Assembly (NCBI GenBank): GCA_963753685.1
Contig: CAVWDE010000011.1
Coordinates: 124,001-188,000, forward strand
Source: DATAOG01 sp963753685
GTDB lineage: Bacteria; Pseudomonadota; Alphaproteobacteria; Geminicoccales; Geminicoccaceae
Length of the DNA: 64,000 nucleotides
Direction of reading: 5' to 3'
Below are positions 8,658 through 18,549 of this stretch, piece by piece; position 1 is the first letter of the stretch; each line of letters opens with the position of its first letter. A program made the translations under genes and the position numbers. The notes below the pieces were generated by a model. That model was not told the origin of the DNA. It saw only the letters and a program-made list of their open reading frames with translations, and searched no databases.

Positions 8658-10329
8658 TCAGGCCGACTGCGCGATCAGGCTGGCGGCGGCGGCGCGCGCG
8701 GCCTCGGTGACCGTCGCACCGGCGAGCATGCGCGCGATCTCCTCGCGCCGCTCGGGCGCGCCCAGGCGATGCGCCGCTACCGTCGCCTGCCCGCGCCGGA
8801 CGGCCTTCTCGACCCGCCAATGATGATCGGCGCGCGCCGCGACCTGGGGCGCGTGGGTCACGACCAGCACCTGGACCCCTTTGCCGAGGCGCGCGAGGCG
8901 CTCGCCGACCGCATCCGCGGTCGCCCCGCCGATGCCGGTGTCGACCTCGTCGAACACCAGGCAAGGCGTCGAGCCGACCTCGGCCAGCACCACCTTGAGC
9001 GCCAGCATGAGGCGGGCGAGCTCGCCGCCCGAGGCGATCTTGGCGAGCGGGCCCGGCTCCTGGCCCGGATTGGTCGCGATCTCGAAACCCACCCGTTCGG
9101 CCCCCTCGGCGGACCAGTCCGCCTCGGGCAGGGGCACGAGCCTGGCCCGAAAGCGCGCCTTGTCGAGCTTGAGCGGTGCGAGCTCGGCCAGGACCGCGCG
9201 CGCCAGCCTCCCGGCCGCGGCCGCCCGGCTCTCGGACAGGCGCGCAGCACTGGCGCCGAACGCCGCCCAGGCGTCGGCGGCCGCTCTGGTCGCCAGGGTC
9301 AGGCGTTGCCCGCTCGAACTCGATGCCCGCGACCCGGCCCGCGATCTGCGCGCGCAGCGCCGCCAGCCCGTCGACCGACACCCGATGCTTGCGCGCGGCG
9401 GCGCGCAGCGCGAACAGCCGTTCCTCGACCGCCTCCAAAGGGTCGCTCTCGAGCTCGAGCGCCCGGCCGGCCTGCTCGAGCAGGAGGCCTGCCTCCTCGA
9501 GCTCGACCCGGGTCCGCTCGAGCGCCGCGGCCGCCGGCTCGAGCACCGCAGGCGCGCTCGCCGCGGCCCGCTCGACCGTCCGTTGCGCGCCGGCGAGGCG
9601 TGCCTCGATGCCGCCGCTCTCGCCGCGCAGCGCCGCCAGCGCCTCGCCGATCGCCTGGCTCAGCTTCTCGCGGTTCATCAGCCGCGCCCGCGTCGCCGCC
9701 AGCGTTTCCTCCTCGCCGGGCACCGGCGCCAGCTCGTCGAGCTCGGACTGGACGTGCCGCCAATAGTCCTCCTCGCGCGCCGCCAGCTCGACCTCGGCGG
9801 CCAGCGCCCGGCGGCTGTCCTCGGCCTGGTGCCAGACCCCGTGAGCGGCGCGCACGGCCAGGGCCGGGGCGTCGAGGCGGCCATAGGAGTTGAGCAGACG
9901 GCGCTGGGTTGCCGGGTCGAGCAGCGCCTGCTGCTCATGCTGGCCGTGGACCTCGACCAGCAGGTCGCCGAGCCGGCGCAGCAACCCGCCGCTCACCGGC
10001 TGGTCGTTGACGAAGGCGCGCGAGCGGCCGTCGGCGGCGAGCACCCGGCGCAGCACCAGATCGTCTTCGGCGTCGATGCCGTGCTCGGCGAGCAGCGCCG
10101 CGACCGACGCCTCGCAGGGCGCACTGAAGACCGCGCTGGCGGATGCCTGCGTGGCACCCGGCCGGACCAGCTGCCGGTCGGCCCGGCCGCCGAGCGCCAG
10201 CCCGAGCGCGTCGAGCAGGATCGACTTGCCGGCGCCGGTCTCGCCGGTCAGCACGCACAGCCCGTCCTCAAGCTCCAGGTCGAGCCGCTCGATCAGAACG
10301 ACATCGCGGATCGCGAGACTGGTCAGCAT
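8658..10329 (-). CDS. recN: DNA repair protein RecN, one-base frameshift
   Basis: SMC-like ATPase acting in double-strand-break repair. The N-terminal half has the Walker A motif (GETGAGKS) and a following coiled coil. The C-terminal half has the ABC signature and Walker B region (KIASGGELARLMLALK; CLVFDEVDTGIGG) and the switch histidine (VVTHAPQVAA). The two halves lie in different frames. Removing one base from the CCC at 9309-9311 joins them as GIEFERQRLTLATRAAADAW, a sensible coiled-coil sequence, and the 1672-base length is one over a multiple of three. Corrected, the protein has about 556 residues, the family size. It sits 5 bases upstream of ligA. Confidence 0.9.
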
Positions 10330-10404
10330 GGCGCCGGCCGTCGGGTCAGCGGCGGGCGCCCGCGCGCTCCAGGCCGCTCCGGCCCGCCCTTCCCCAACCG
10401 ACCT

Positions 10405-11187
10405 TCATGGTTCCGGCTCACCATTGATCAGCGCGTAGCTGTCCTCGTACCAGGTGCTGTTCGGGAAGTTGTAGCCGAGCACCGCCGCGGTGCGGCGCGC
10501 CTCGTCGGTCAGGCCGAGCGACAGATAGGCCTCGGTCAGCCGGTGCAGGGCCTCGGGCACGTGGGTCGTGGTCTGGTAGGTATCGATCACGGTGCGAAAG
10601 CGGTTGATCGCCGCGACGAACTTGCCCCGGCGCAGATAGTAGCGACCAATCGTCATCTCCTTGCCGGCCAGGTGGTCGCGGGCGAGATCGGCCTTGAGCT
10701 GCGCGTCGCGGGCGTATTTGCTGCCGGGGAAGCGGCGGATCAGCTCGTCGAAGGCGTTGAGCGCATCCTCGGTCATCTTCTGATCGCGGGCGACGTCCGA
10801 GATCTGCTCATAGTCGCAGATGCCGATCAGGTAGTAGGCGTAGGCGGCGTCCTCCTGACCGGGATGGAGATCGATGAAGCGGCGCGCGGCATCGACCGCC
10901 GCGTCGTAGTCGTTGGCTTGGTAGTAGGCATAGGCGGCCATCACCTGGGCGCGGGTTGCCCATTGCGAGTACGGGTGCTGGCGATCGACTTCCTCGAACG
11001 CCTTCGCGGCCGCCTTGGGGTCGTCGGCCTTCATCAGGTCAAGGGCGTGATTGTAGAGTTCGTCGACCGGCTGCTCGACCTGCTCCGGCTCGCCCTTGCC
11101 GGCGCAGCCCGCGAGTGCCAGCGCGAGCAGAGCGAGCGCGAGGAGCGGTCGTCGGAACCGGGCGGGGCCGGGCTGCCTGCTATGCAT
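10405..11187 (-). CDS. bamD: Outer membrane assembly lipoprotein BamD
   Basis: Component of the BAM complex that inserts beta-barrel proteins into the outer membrane. The ATG at 11187 gives a lipoprotein signal ending in the lipobox LALAGC, then TPR-like helical repeats (NHALDLMKADDPKAAAKAF; AYAYYQANDYDAAVDAARRF; ALNAFDELIRRFPGSKYA; YYLRRGKFVAAINRF), 260 residues in all, as expected. A longer frame upstream to 11310 has no family support and would bury the signal peptide. The gene lies about 75 bases upstream of recN. The neighbourhood with lpxC and recN is the standard alphaproteobacterial one. Confidence 0.95.
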   Translation of the reverse strand: MHSRQPGPARFRRPLLALALLALALAGCAGKGEPEQVEQPVDELYNHALDLMKADDPKAAAKAFEEVDRQHPYSQWATRAQVMAAYAYYQANDYDAAVDAARRFIDLHPGQEDAAYAYYLIGICDYEQISDVARDQKMTEDALNAFDELIRRFPGSKYARDAQLKADLARDHLAGKEMTIGRYYLRRGKFVAAINRFRTVIDTYQTTTHVPEALHRLTEAYLSLGLTDEARRTAAVLGYNFPNSTWYEDSYALINGEPEP

Positions 11188-11405
11188 GACGGCGCCCAAG
11201 ATTGGCTGGCGGCCGGCGCCTGTCAAGCGCGACCCGCCCCCGGCGCCGTCCGCGCCCGGCCTACCCGCGATGGTAGCGGAGAGTGCGGTTCTTGCGCCTG
11301 CACCCGGCAAATTCTAGACTTTCCTGCGCGCACCCGGCGGATGGCCCACGCGAGCATGCCCCCAGCGGATCGATGGACGGCGGCCGGCCCAGGACAAGGA
11401 ACGGG

Positions 11406-11783
11406 ATGGGCACTCGGACACGGCGCATCGACCACCACGTCGGCGAGCGGATTCGCCTGCGCCGCACGGAGCGCGGCCTGACCCAGGAGCAGCTGGCCGA
11501 GGCGCTCGAAGTCTCCTACCAGCAGGTCCAGAAATACGAGACCGGAGCGAACCGGATCAGCGCCGGCCGCATCTGGGAGATCGCCCGCAAGCTCGCGGTC
11601 GAGGTCGGCTACTTCTTCGAAGGGCTCGATGCCGAGCCGCCCCCCCCGCCAGAGCCCCTCGAGCACGGCGGCCGGCAGCGCTCGGCGATCGAGCTGGTGC
11701 GCAAGTTCGCGCAGATCGGCGACCCCGGAGTCCGGGCCGCCATCGCCGGTCTGGTCAAGACGATCGTCGAGCGCGGCCGTTGA
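11406..11783 (+). CDS. XRE-family helix-turn-helix regulator
   Basis: A 125-residue cytoplasmic protein with an N-terminal HTH_3 domain, about residues 10-65 (GERIRLRRTERGLTQEQLAE, then VSYQQVQKYETGANRISAG). Alphaproteobacteria carry many such single-domain regulators, and the form with 'YQQVQKYE...NRISAG' is close to small SinR/ClgR-like proteins of this class. After a proline-rich linker a short helical tail follows (AIELVRKFAQIGDPGVRAAI), perhaps for dimerisation. The ATG at 11406 has AAGGAA upstream. It is the only plus-strand gene between two minus-strand blocks and converges on lpxC with 45 bases between the stop codons. The target genes cannot be inferred. Confidence 0.85.
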   Translation: MGTRTRRIDHHVGERIRLRRTERGLTQEQLAEALEVSYQQVQKYETGANRISAGRIWEIARKLAVEVGYFFEGLDAEPPPPPEPLEHGGRQRSAIELVRKFAQIGDPGVRAAIAGLVKTIVERGR

Positions 11784-11810
11784 GCCGTCGGGCGGTGGCC
11801 GCTCCATCAG

Positions 11811-11842
11811 TCTCAGGCATGGGCGGTCTCAGGCATGGGCGG
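11811..11842. repeat. Two perfect 16-bp tandem copies across the lpxC stop codon
   Basis: The unit TCTCAGGCATGGGCGG occurs twice without a gap (11811-11826 and 11827-11842). The second copy contains the reverse complement of the lpxC stop codon, so the duplication copied the end of lpxC into the short space between the two convergent genes. It is a simple slippage-type duplication with no sign of a stem-loop. Confidence 0.9.
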
Positions 11843-12770
11843 CGCGTCGGGCCGGGAGGTCAGGCTCGACCGGCGCCAGGGCATCATCGACCAGCCGCCA
11901 GGCGGTCGGGTCGGCGAACAGGGCGCGCAAAAGCTTGTTGTGCAGGGTGTGCCCGGCGCAGCGGCCGGTGAACCGCCCGATCAGCTGGCCGCCCGCCAGG
12001 TAGAGATCACCGAGGCTGTCCAGGAGCTTGTGGCGCACGAACTCGTCGGGAAAGCGCAGGCCCTCCTCGTTGAGCACCCGGTCCTGACTGACCACGACCG
12101 CGTTCTTGAGCGAGCCGCCGAGCGCCAGACCGCGCGACCACAGCTCCTCGACCCGCTCGGCGAAGCCGAAGGTCCGTGCCCGCGCGATTCCGGTCTTGAA
12201 CTCGTCGGCGCCAAAGCGCACGCGCAGGGCCTGGCTGTCGATCAACGGATGATCGAACCGGATCTCGCACGCCAGCTCGAAGCCGTCCGCCGGCTCGAGC
12301 CGCGCCGACTTGCCGTGGGCGGTCACCGTCACCGCCTTGAGGACCTCGATCCGCCGCCGCGGCCGGTCCTGCTCGATCACCCCGGCGCATTCGATCAGGA
12401 ACACGAACGGCTCGGCGCTGCCGTCCATGATCGGCAACTCCGGCCCGCCGACCTCGACCAGAACGTTGTCGATCTCGCAGATCGCGAGCGAGGCCATCAG
12501 ATGCTCGACCGTGGCGACCATGGTGCCGCCGGGCTCGCCGAGCGTCGTGCACATGGTGGTGTCGCACACCTGGTCGAAGCGGGCGTGCAGGGGGCGGGGT
12601 GCTGGACGATCGTAGCGCAGGAAGCGGATGCCGCTGTCGGGCTCGGCCGGATGCAAGGTGAGCGAGACCCGCGCACCGGTATGCAGGCCGGTGCCGACAC
12701 AACCGATCGGGCTGCGAAGGGTGCGCTGGGCGCAACCGCCAAGGTGGGCCTCCCACGGGCCAGGTCTCAC
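11829..12770 (-). CDS. lpxC: UDP-3-O-acyl-N-acetylglucosamine deacetylase
   Basis: Zinc amidase for the committed step of lipid A synthesis. Family motifs are intact: TVEHLMASL with the zinc histidine at about residue 90 and its preceding catalytic Glu, MDGSAEPFVF, FVRHKLLDSLGDL with the second zinc His and the zinc Asp, and AGHTLHNKLLRAL with the catalytic His. The GTG at 12770 is preferred because GAGGAGGGGG lies just upstream and the length (313 residues) is then normal. Longer upstream frames run into the ftsZ terminator. The gene is separated from ftsZ by that terminator, so it probably has its own promoter or depends on read-through. Confidence 0.95.
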   Translation of the reverse strand: MRPGPWEAHLGGCAQRTLRSPIGCVGTGLHTGARVSLTLHPAEPDSGIRFLRYDRPAPRPLHARFDQVCDTTMCTTLGEPGGTMVATVEHLMASLAICEIDNVLVEVGGPELPIMDGSAEPFVFLIECAGVIEQDRPRRRIEVLKAVTVTAHGKSARLEPADGFELACEIRFDHPLIDSQALRVRFGADEFKTGIARARTFGFAERVEELWSRGLALGGSLKNAVVVSQDRVLNEEGLRFPDEFVRHKLLDSLGDLYLAGGQLIGRFTGRCAGHTLHNKLLRALFADPTAWRLVDDALAPVEPDLPARRAAHA

Positions 12771-12849
12771 TACCCCCTCCTCACGTTCCACCGGCAGACC
12801 TCTGGCTCGAGCCTCGCCGATGGGGGCCGCAGGACCCGACCGGGAGCTG

Positions 12850-12897
12850 AAAAAAAAAGGCCTCCAGTCCAGGTCTAGCAACCCGGTCTGGAGGCCT
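12850..12897 (-). terminator. Rho-independent terminator after ftsZ
   Basis: On the minus strand a 10-bp perfect stem (AGGCCTCCAG with CTGGAGGCCT, 12888-12897 and 12858-12867) encloses a loop of about 20 bases and is followed by a run of nine T (12858-12850), sharing one base with the stem. It lies 65 bases after the ftsZ stop and before the lpxC start, so it closes the long division and cell-wall cluster. Confidence 0.93.
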
Positions 12898-12961
12898 CCA
12901 ATCACACTTCGTTACAGTTTGTTACATCCGATCGTTGAGGAAGGGACTGATCTCGCGCCGG

Positions 12962-14482
12962 TCAGCGCCGCAAAAACGCCGGAATGTCGTAGCTCGACTC
13001 CTCGTCGGCCACCGCGAGCGGCGCCGGCGGCCCGGTCTCGGCGCCCGCCGGTGCCGGATCGCGCTCCTCCGGCCGATCCGAGCGCTGCCTGAAGGTTGCG
13101 GTCACCCGCGCGAACAGGCTTTGCGCCGGCTCGAGCTCGCGCACCGGTGCGCGCAGCCGACCCCACTCCTGAAAGCGCTCCTGCGGTGGCAGGGGCGGAT
13201 GCAGGAAGGGCCGGCTCGCCTCGCCGCTCCTGGCCGCCACGTCCGGTGCCTGCGGCCCGGCCGGCGGCGCCGCCTCGACCGGTTGGTCGGCGCCCGGCGT
13301 GCCATCGCCGCCGCCCCGACCGTTCTCGGCCGGCGCCTCGACCCGCCCCGGCGCCTCTTTCTGCCCGGCGGCCTCGACCCCCGGTGCCGCGGTCTTGATC
13401 GGGAACAGCGACGCCGAGGGCAGCTTCGGCATCAGCGGCCGCAAACGGAAACTCGGCGCGCTGACCGCGGGCTTGGTCTCGGGCAGTGCGGCCGGGGCCG
13501 GCTCGTTCCTCTCCTCGCGCATTTCAATGCCGGTGGCGACCACCGAGACCCGCATGTCGCCGCCGACCGTCTCGTCGAGGGTCGAACCGACGATGATGTT
13601 GGCCTCCGGATCGACCTCCTCCTTGATCCGGTTGGCGGCCTCGTCGACCTCGAACAGGGTCATGTCGGGGCCGCCGGTGATGTTGATCAGCACCCCGCGC
13701 GCCCCCCGCATCGACACCTCGTCGAGCAGCGGGTTGGAGATCGCGGCCTCGGCGGCCTCGATCGCCCGGCGCTCGCCCGAGCCTTCGCCGGTGCCCATCA
13801 TCGCCTTGCCCATCTCGCTCATCACCGTCCGGATGTCGGCGAAGTCGAGATTGATCAGGCCGGGCATCACCATCAGATCGGTGACCCCGCGGACGCCCAT
13901 GTGGAGCACGTTGTCGGCGAGCTTGAAGGCCTCGGCGAAGGTCGTGCGCTCATTGGCGATCCGGAACAGGTTCTGGTTCGGGATCACGATCAACGTGTCG
14001 ACGTACTGCTGCAGCTCGGTCAGCCCCGCCTCGGCGACCCGCATCCGGTGCGCGCCCTCGAAGTGGAAGGGCTTGGTGACCACGCCGACGGTCAGGATGC
14101 CCTGCTCGCGCACCGCGCGCGCGATCACCGGTGCCGCCCCGGTGCCGGTGCCACCACCCATGCCGGCGGTGATGAACACCATGTGGCTGCCCTGCAGCTG
14201 GTCGAGCAGCTCCTCGATCGCCTCTTCCGCGGCCGCCCGGCCGATCTCCGGCCGCGCCCCCGCCCCGAGCCCCTGGGTGATCGATGTGCCGAGCTGGATC
14301 CGGCGCTCGGTCAAGGAATGCGCGAGCGATTGCGCATCGGTATTGCAGGCGACGAACTCGACCCCTTCGAGATGGGCGGTGATCATGTTGTTCACCGCGT
14401 TGGTACCCGCCCCACCAACCCCGACCACGGTGATCCGTGGTCTGAGCTCATGGGTCACCGGCATACTCAAGTTGATTGTCAT
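12962..14482 (-). CDS. ftsZ: Cell division protein FtsZ
   Basis: Tubulin-like GTPase that forms the division ring. Visible: ITVVGVGGAGTNAVNNMI at the N-terminus, the GTP-binding signature GMGGGTGTGAAPVIA, and the synergy loop NLDFADIRTVMSEMGKA. After residue about 320 comes a long Pro/Ala-rich linker, then the C-terminal peptide YDIPAFLRR, which binds FtsA and other partners. At 506 residues it is in the range of alphaproteobacterial FtsZ, which often have long linkers. GGAGGAGG stands upstream of the ATG at 14482. It is the last gene before the terminator at 12850-12897, 75 bases after ftsA. Confidence 0.97.
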   Translation of the reverse strand: MTINLSMPVTHELRPRITVVGVGGAGTNAVNNMITAHLEGVEFVACNTDAQSLAHSLTERRIQLGTSITQGLGAGARPEIGRAAAEEAIEELLDQLQGSHMVFITAGMGGGTGTGAAPVIARAVREQGILTVGVVTKPFHFEGAHRMRVAEAGLTELQQYVDTLIVIPNQNLFRIANERTTFAEAFKLADNVLHMGVRGVTDLMVMPGLINLDFADIRTVMSEMGKAMMGTGEGSGERRAIEAAEAAISNPLLDEVSMRGARGVLINITGGPDMTLFEVDEAANRIKEEVDPEANIIVGSTLDETVGGDMRVSVVATGIEMREERNEPAPAALPETKPAVSAPSFRLRPLMPKLPSASLFPIKTAAPGVEAAGQKEAPGRVEAPAENGRGGGDGTPGADQPVEAAPPAGPQAPDVAARSGEASRPFLHPPLPPQERFQEWGRLRAPVRELEPAQSLFARVTATFRQRSDRPEERDPAPAGAETGPPAPLAVADEESSYDIPAFLRR

Positions 14483-14557
14483 TGTAACACATCCTCCTCC
14501 GTTGCGGTCCCAAGCCTGGAACCGGACCTTCTGAGCCGGCCTTTGATGGCTCTGTGC

Positions 14558-15859
14558 TCAAAAGTTTTCTCGCAACCATTGGCTGATCTTTGCCAGCCGA
14601 ACGGTTCTGATACGGTTGGGGCGGAGCGACCAAAAGGTCAAGCCGCCATCGTCCTCGCTGGCCCAGCGCAGGAGGCCCGCGGCGGTCGTGCCGCCGGGCA
14701 GGCCCGCGACCTCGAGGCGCCCCTCGAGCGGCCAGGCCCGGCCGAGGCGGGCCGGCATGCCGAACACCTCCTCGGCCAGCTCGACCACGCCCTCGAGCAT
14801 GCTGCCGCCGCCGGTCAGCACCAGCCGGCGTCCGAGCAGCGGCAGTTCGGCCGCGTCCAGACGCGCGCGCACCAGCTGGAAGATCTCCTCGACCCGCGGG
14901 CGCATGATCTCGGTCAGCCGGGCACGGGAGATGATCTGCTGCGGCGGGTCCGCCGGATCGCCGAGGCCGGCGATCTCGAGCCGTTGATGGGCGTCGCCGG
15001 CGCGCGCCAGCACGCTGCCATAGAGGGTCTTGAGCCGTTCCGCCTGCGGCCAGCCGGTCGACAGGCCGAACGCCAGGTCCCGGGTCACGTGGCGGCCGCC
15101 GAGCGGCACGCTGTGGATGTCGTGCAGGCGGCCGTCGGCGAACCGGGCGACGCCGGTGACGCCGCCGCCGAGATCGAGCACCAGAGCACCCTGCGCCAGC
15201 TCGTCCTGGCTCAGGCTGCCGAGGCCGGCGGCGTAGGGGGCGGCGACCACGGCTGCGACCTCCAGATGGCAGCGCTCGACCGCCGCCACCAGATTGTGCA
15301 GCGGCGCCGCGGCGACCTGGACCAGATGCGCTTCGAGCTGCAGCCGCCGTCCGGTCATGCCGCGCGGATCCCGCAGCGCCTGGCCGCCGTCCAGGGTGAC
15401 CTTGAGCGGCAGCGCATGCAGCGTCTCGCGGCCGTCGACGCGCGCCTCGGCGCGGGCATGCGCGAGCAGCTGGGTGAGATCGTCGGCGGTCGCGGCGCGG
15501 CCCTCGAGCTCGAGCTCGACCGCCGCCCGCTGCGAGCGCGGCCGCCCGGCCGAGATCCCGAGCACGATCTCGCGCAGCGTTTCCTTGGCCTGCTGCTCGG
15601 CTTCGTGGACGACCGCCAGGATCGAGGCCTCGGCGGCGTCGGCATCGACGATCTCGCCGGCGCGCAGGCCCTCGGCCAGCTGATAGCCGGCGCCGCGGAT
15701 CTCGAGGTGGCCGCCCGGGCGGCGGCGCGCGATCAGGCAACACATCTTGGTGGTGCCGACGTCGAGCACCCCGATCGGGTCATGGCGGCCGAGCGCCCGG
15801 GGCTCGGCGCCCGGCAGCGGCGCCCTCGGGTTGAAGCCCAGGATCTCGGCGCCGGTCAT
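14558..15859 (-). CDS. ftsA: Cell division protein FtsA
   Basis: Actin-like ATPase that anchors FtsZ to the membrane. N-terminal phosphate-1 motif GVLDVGTTKMCCLIA (about residues 32-46), a second phosphate site LVLDLGGGVTGVARFADG, the adenosine motif VLTGGGSMLEGVVELAE, and a C-terminal amphipathic helix (AKISQWLRENF) for membrane attachment. 433 residues, normal size. The ATG at 15859 overlaps the ftsQ stop (ATGA). Confidence 0.96.
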   Translation of the reverse strand: MTGAEILGFNPRAPLPGAEPRALGRHDPIGVLDVGTTKMCCLIARRRPGGHLEIRGAGYQLAEGLRAGEIVDADAAEASILAVVHEAEQQAKETLREIVLGISAGRPRSQRAAVELELEGRAATADDLTQLLAHARAEARVDGRETLHALPLKVTLDGGQALRDPRGMTGRRLQLEAHLVQVAAAPLHNLVAAVERCHLEVAAVVAAPYAAGLGSLSQDELAQGALVLDLGGGVTGVARFADGRLHDIHSVPLGGRHVTRDLAFGLSTGWPQAERLKTLYGSVLARAGDAHQRLEIAGLGDPADPPQQIISRARLTEIMRPRVEEIFQLVRARLDAAELPLLGRRLVLTGGGSMLEGVVELAEEVFGMPARLGRAWPLEGRLEVAGLPGGTTAAGLLRWASEDDGGLTFWSLRPNRIRTVRLAKISQWLRENF

Positions 15860-16707
15860 GCGTGGTGGTCCGCGAGCACGCTCGGATCGAGCCGGAGCCG
15901 GATGCGATCCGGCAGCAGGCGCAGGTCGACGACCTTGATCGCCCGGTCGAGCAGGGCCTCGTCGCGCGCCTTGACCGCCAGCAGATGCCAGGCGCCGAAC
16001 GGGTCCTGCTCGGGCAGCATGACGTCGACCTGATTGTCGAGATGCAGGTCCCAGCGCCGGTCGCCGACCCAGGTCGCGGCGACCACGCGCTCGGACAGCG
16101 CGGGCTCGGTCGAGAGCAGCGCGAACAGCGTGTCCGCGTGGCGCGGCGCGTCGGCGCCGACCAAGACGCGCAGATGGCGGTAGGCGTCGGGCAGTGCTCC
16201 GCCGTCGAAGCCGCCCTCGATCACCGCCCCGGTCCGATCGATCACGCTGAACTGGCCGCCCTGCTGCCAGAGCGCCAGCGGCTGGCGCTCGATCAGGCGG
16301 ATGTAGAGGCTGTCCGGCAGCATGCGCACGACGCTCGCCCGATCGACCCAGGTCAGCTGCTCGAGGCGGGCGCGCGCGGCCTCGGTGTCGATGCCGAGCA
16401 GCGGCTGGCCGACCTTGACCCCGAGCCGCTCGCGCAGCTCCCGCAGGCCGGTGCGCACCCGGCCGTCGACGTACACCTGGCGGACCGCGAGGCCGGCATC
16501 GGCGGTCAGCGCCAGGGTGCGCGCGACCAGCCGGCCTTCGGCCTCGGCCAGCAGGCCCGACGTGGTCGCCCAGATCCCGAAGCCACCGCCCAGCAGCAGC
16601 CCGAGCGCGCCGCCCGCGGCATAGAGCGCCGGCCGGAACCAGCGCGGCCGCGGCGGCCGCCGGAAGAACGCGCGCGCGCGGCGGGTGGCGAGCGTTACGC
16701 GTCGCAT
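15856..16707 (-). CDS. ftsQ: Cell division protein FtsQ
   Basis: Bitopic inner-membrane protein linking early and late divisome proteins. A basic cytoplasmic N-terminus (RRVTLATRRARAFFRRPPRP) precedes one membrane segment (residues about 27-47). A POTRA domain follows (VDGRVRTGLRELRERLGVKV; LEQLTWVDRASVVRMLPDSL) and then the FtsQ/DivIB beta domain. 283 residues. Its start overlaps the ddl end by 13 bases and its stop overlaps the ftsA start. Confidence 0.93.
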   Translation of the reverse strand: MRRVTLATRRARAFFRRPPRPRWFRPALYAAGGALGLLLGGGFGIWATTSGLLAEAEGRLVARTLALTADAGLAVRQVYVDGRVRTGLRELRERLGVKVGQPLLGIDTEAARARLEQLTWVDRASVVRMLPDSLYIRLIERQPLALWQQGGQFSVIDRTGAVIEGGFDGGALPDAYRHLRVLVGADAPRHADTLFALLSTEPALSERVVAATWVGDRRWDLHLDNQVDVMLPEQDPFGAWHLLAVKARDEALLDRAIKVVDLRLLPDRIRLRLDPSVLADHHA

Positions 16708-17603
16708 CGCGCGTCCAGGACCAGCTGCTCGACCAGGTCGGCGAAGCCGATGCCGGCAAAGGCCGCCTGCTCAGGCACCAGCGAGATCGGGGTCATGCCG
16801 GGCTGGGTGTTGACCTCGAGCAGGTAGAGGCCGTCCGGATCGCGGTCGTCGAGCCGGAAATCGGCCCGCGAGACGCCGCGGCAGCCGAGCAGGCGGTGGG
16901 CGGCGAGCGCCTGGTCGAGCGTCCGCTGATAGAGCTCGGGCGCGAGCGGCGCCGGGATCAGATGCTGCGCCTCGTTGGCCGTGTATTTGGCGTGGTAGTC
17001 GAAGAAGTTGTGGCGGTGACGGATCTCGGTGACCGCGAGCGACCGGTCGCCGAGCACGCCGACCGTCAGCTCGCGCCCGGGGATGTAGCGTTCGACCAGG
17101 ACCTCCTGGCCATAGGGCCACTGGTTGCGGTCGATCGCGCGCTCGGCCGGGTCGCGCACGATCTTGACCCCGACGCTCGAGCCCTCCTGGTTGGGCTTGA
17201 CCACGTAGGGCGGCGGCATCGGCGGGGCGCCGTTGCGCAGCGCGTCCACGGTCGTGAGGTGGCCGTCGGGGCAGCGCAGGCCGCCGGTCGCGAACAGGCG
17301 CTTGGCCATCGCCTTGTTCATCGCCAGGCTGGACGCGAGCACGCCCGAGTGGCTGTAGGGGATGCCCATGATCTCGAGCAGGCCCTGGACGGTGCCGTCC
17401 TCGCCGAAGCGGCCGTGGAGGGCGTTGTAGACCACGTCGGGCCCGAGCTCGGCGAGCCGCGCCGGCAGATCGCGGCCGACGTCGATCGCGCTGACCCGCC
17501 AGCCGCGTTCCTCGAGCGCCGCGACCGCGGCTTGGCCGCTCACCAGCGACACCTCGCGCTCGGCCGACCAGCCGCCCATCAGCACCGCCACGTGCCGGCT
17601 CAC
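16695..17603 (-). CDS. ddl: D-alanine--D-alanine ligase
   Basis: ATP-grasp enzyme that makes the D-Ala-D-Ala end of the peptidoglycan stem. Motifs: HVAVLMGGWSAEREVSLVSG at the N-terminus, ALHGRFGEDGTVQG, the central PYVVKPNQEGSSVGV lysine region, and the C-terminal metal-binding LEVNTQPGMTPISLVPEQA. 302 residues from the GTG at 17603, which overlaps the murB stop (GTGA). The position between murB and ftsQ is standard. Confidence 0.96.
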   Translation of the reverse strand: MSRHVAVLMGGWSAEREVSLVSGQAAVAALEERGWRVSAIDVGRDLPARLAELGPDVVYNALHGRFGEDGTVQGLLEIMGIPYSHSGVLASSLAMNKAMAKRLFATGGLRCPDGHLTTVDALRNGAPPMPPPYVVKPNQEGSSVGVKIVRDPAERAIDRNQWPYGQEVLVERYIPGRELTVGVLGDRSLAVTEIRHRHNFFDYHAKYTANEAQHLIPAPLAPELYQRTLDQALAAHRLLGCRGVSRADFRLDDRDPDGLYLLEVNTQPGMTPISLVPEQAAFAGIGFADLVEQLVLDARCDA

Positions 17604-18549
17604 GCCGCCGCCTCCCAGTCGTCGGTCGAGCGGTCCGAGGCCGGCCGGCCGACCCGGTCGATCTCCCACTCGAGGCGGATGCCGCTGTGCGCCTCGACCC
17701 GCGCGCGCACCTGCTCGCCCAGCTTCTCCAGCTCGGCGGCCCGCGCGCCGCCGGTGTTGATCAGGAAGTTGCAGTGCTTGTCCGAGACCATCGCCCGGCC
17801 GTGGCGGAGCCCGCGGCAGCCGGCGGCGTCGATCAGCTGCCAGGCCCTGGGGCGGGCCGGATCCTTGCCGCCCGGGTTTTTGAAGGTGCTACCGCCGGTC
17901 GCGACGTGGAGCGGCTGGTTGGCCTCGCGCTCGGCCTTGATCGCCCGCATGCGCGCCTCGATCGCCTGCGGCTCACCGGGCACCGCCCGCAGGACCGCAC
18001 CGATCACGATCCAGCCCGCCGGCAGGTCCGAATGACGGTACGCGAAGCCGAGCTCGGCCGCGCCCAGCTCATGGCGCCCGCCGTCCGGATCGAGCGCCAC
18101 GACCCGCTCGACGATCTCCGCGGTCTCGCCGCCGAAGGCGCCGGCGTTCATGCGCACCGCACCGCCGAGCGTGCCGGGAATGCCGATCAGGAACTCGAGC
18201 CCGGCAAGCCCCGCCTTCATCGCCTGGATCGCGATCATCCGATCGGTGGCGCCGGCGCCGACCCAGAGCCGGTCGTCGTCGATGTCGACCTCGGCGAGCG
18301 GCCCGGCGAAGCGCACGACGACGCCCTCGATGCCGCCGTCCCGGACCAGGATGTTGGACGCGACCCCGACCGGCGTCACCGGCAGCTCGGCGGGCTTCGC
18401 TTTCAGGAAGGCCCTGAGATCGGCGGCATCCGCCGGCTGGAACACGACCTCGGCCGGGCCGCCGACCCGCAGCCAGGTGCGCGGCGCCATCGGCACCGCG
18501 ACCCGATAACGGCCGCGCACCGGCGGCAGGGCGGACAACAGATCGCCGC

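Noticed and set aside
6343..11481. Long plus-strand open frames across ligA, recN and bamD
   Set aside because: Antisense shadows of recognised genes, rich in Arg, Gly, Ala and Gln, without plausible starts or motifs.
12935..16033. Thousand-codon plus-strand frame opposite ftsZ, ftsA and ftsQ
   Set aside because: Shadow of essential, well-conserved genes; composition is that of reversed G+C-rich coding sequence.
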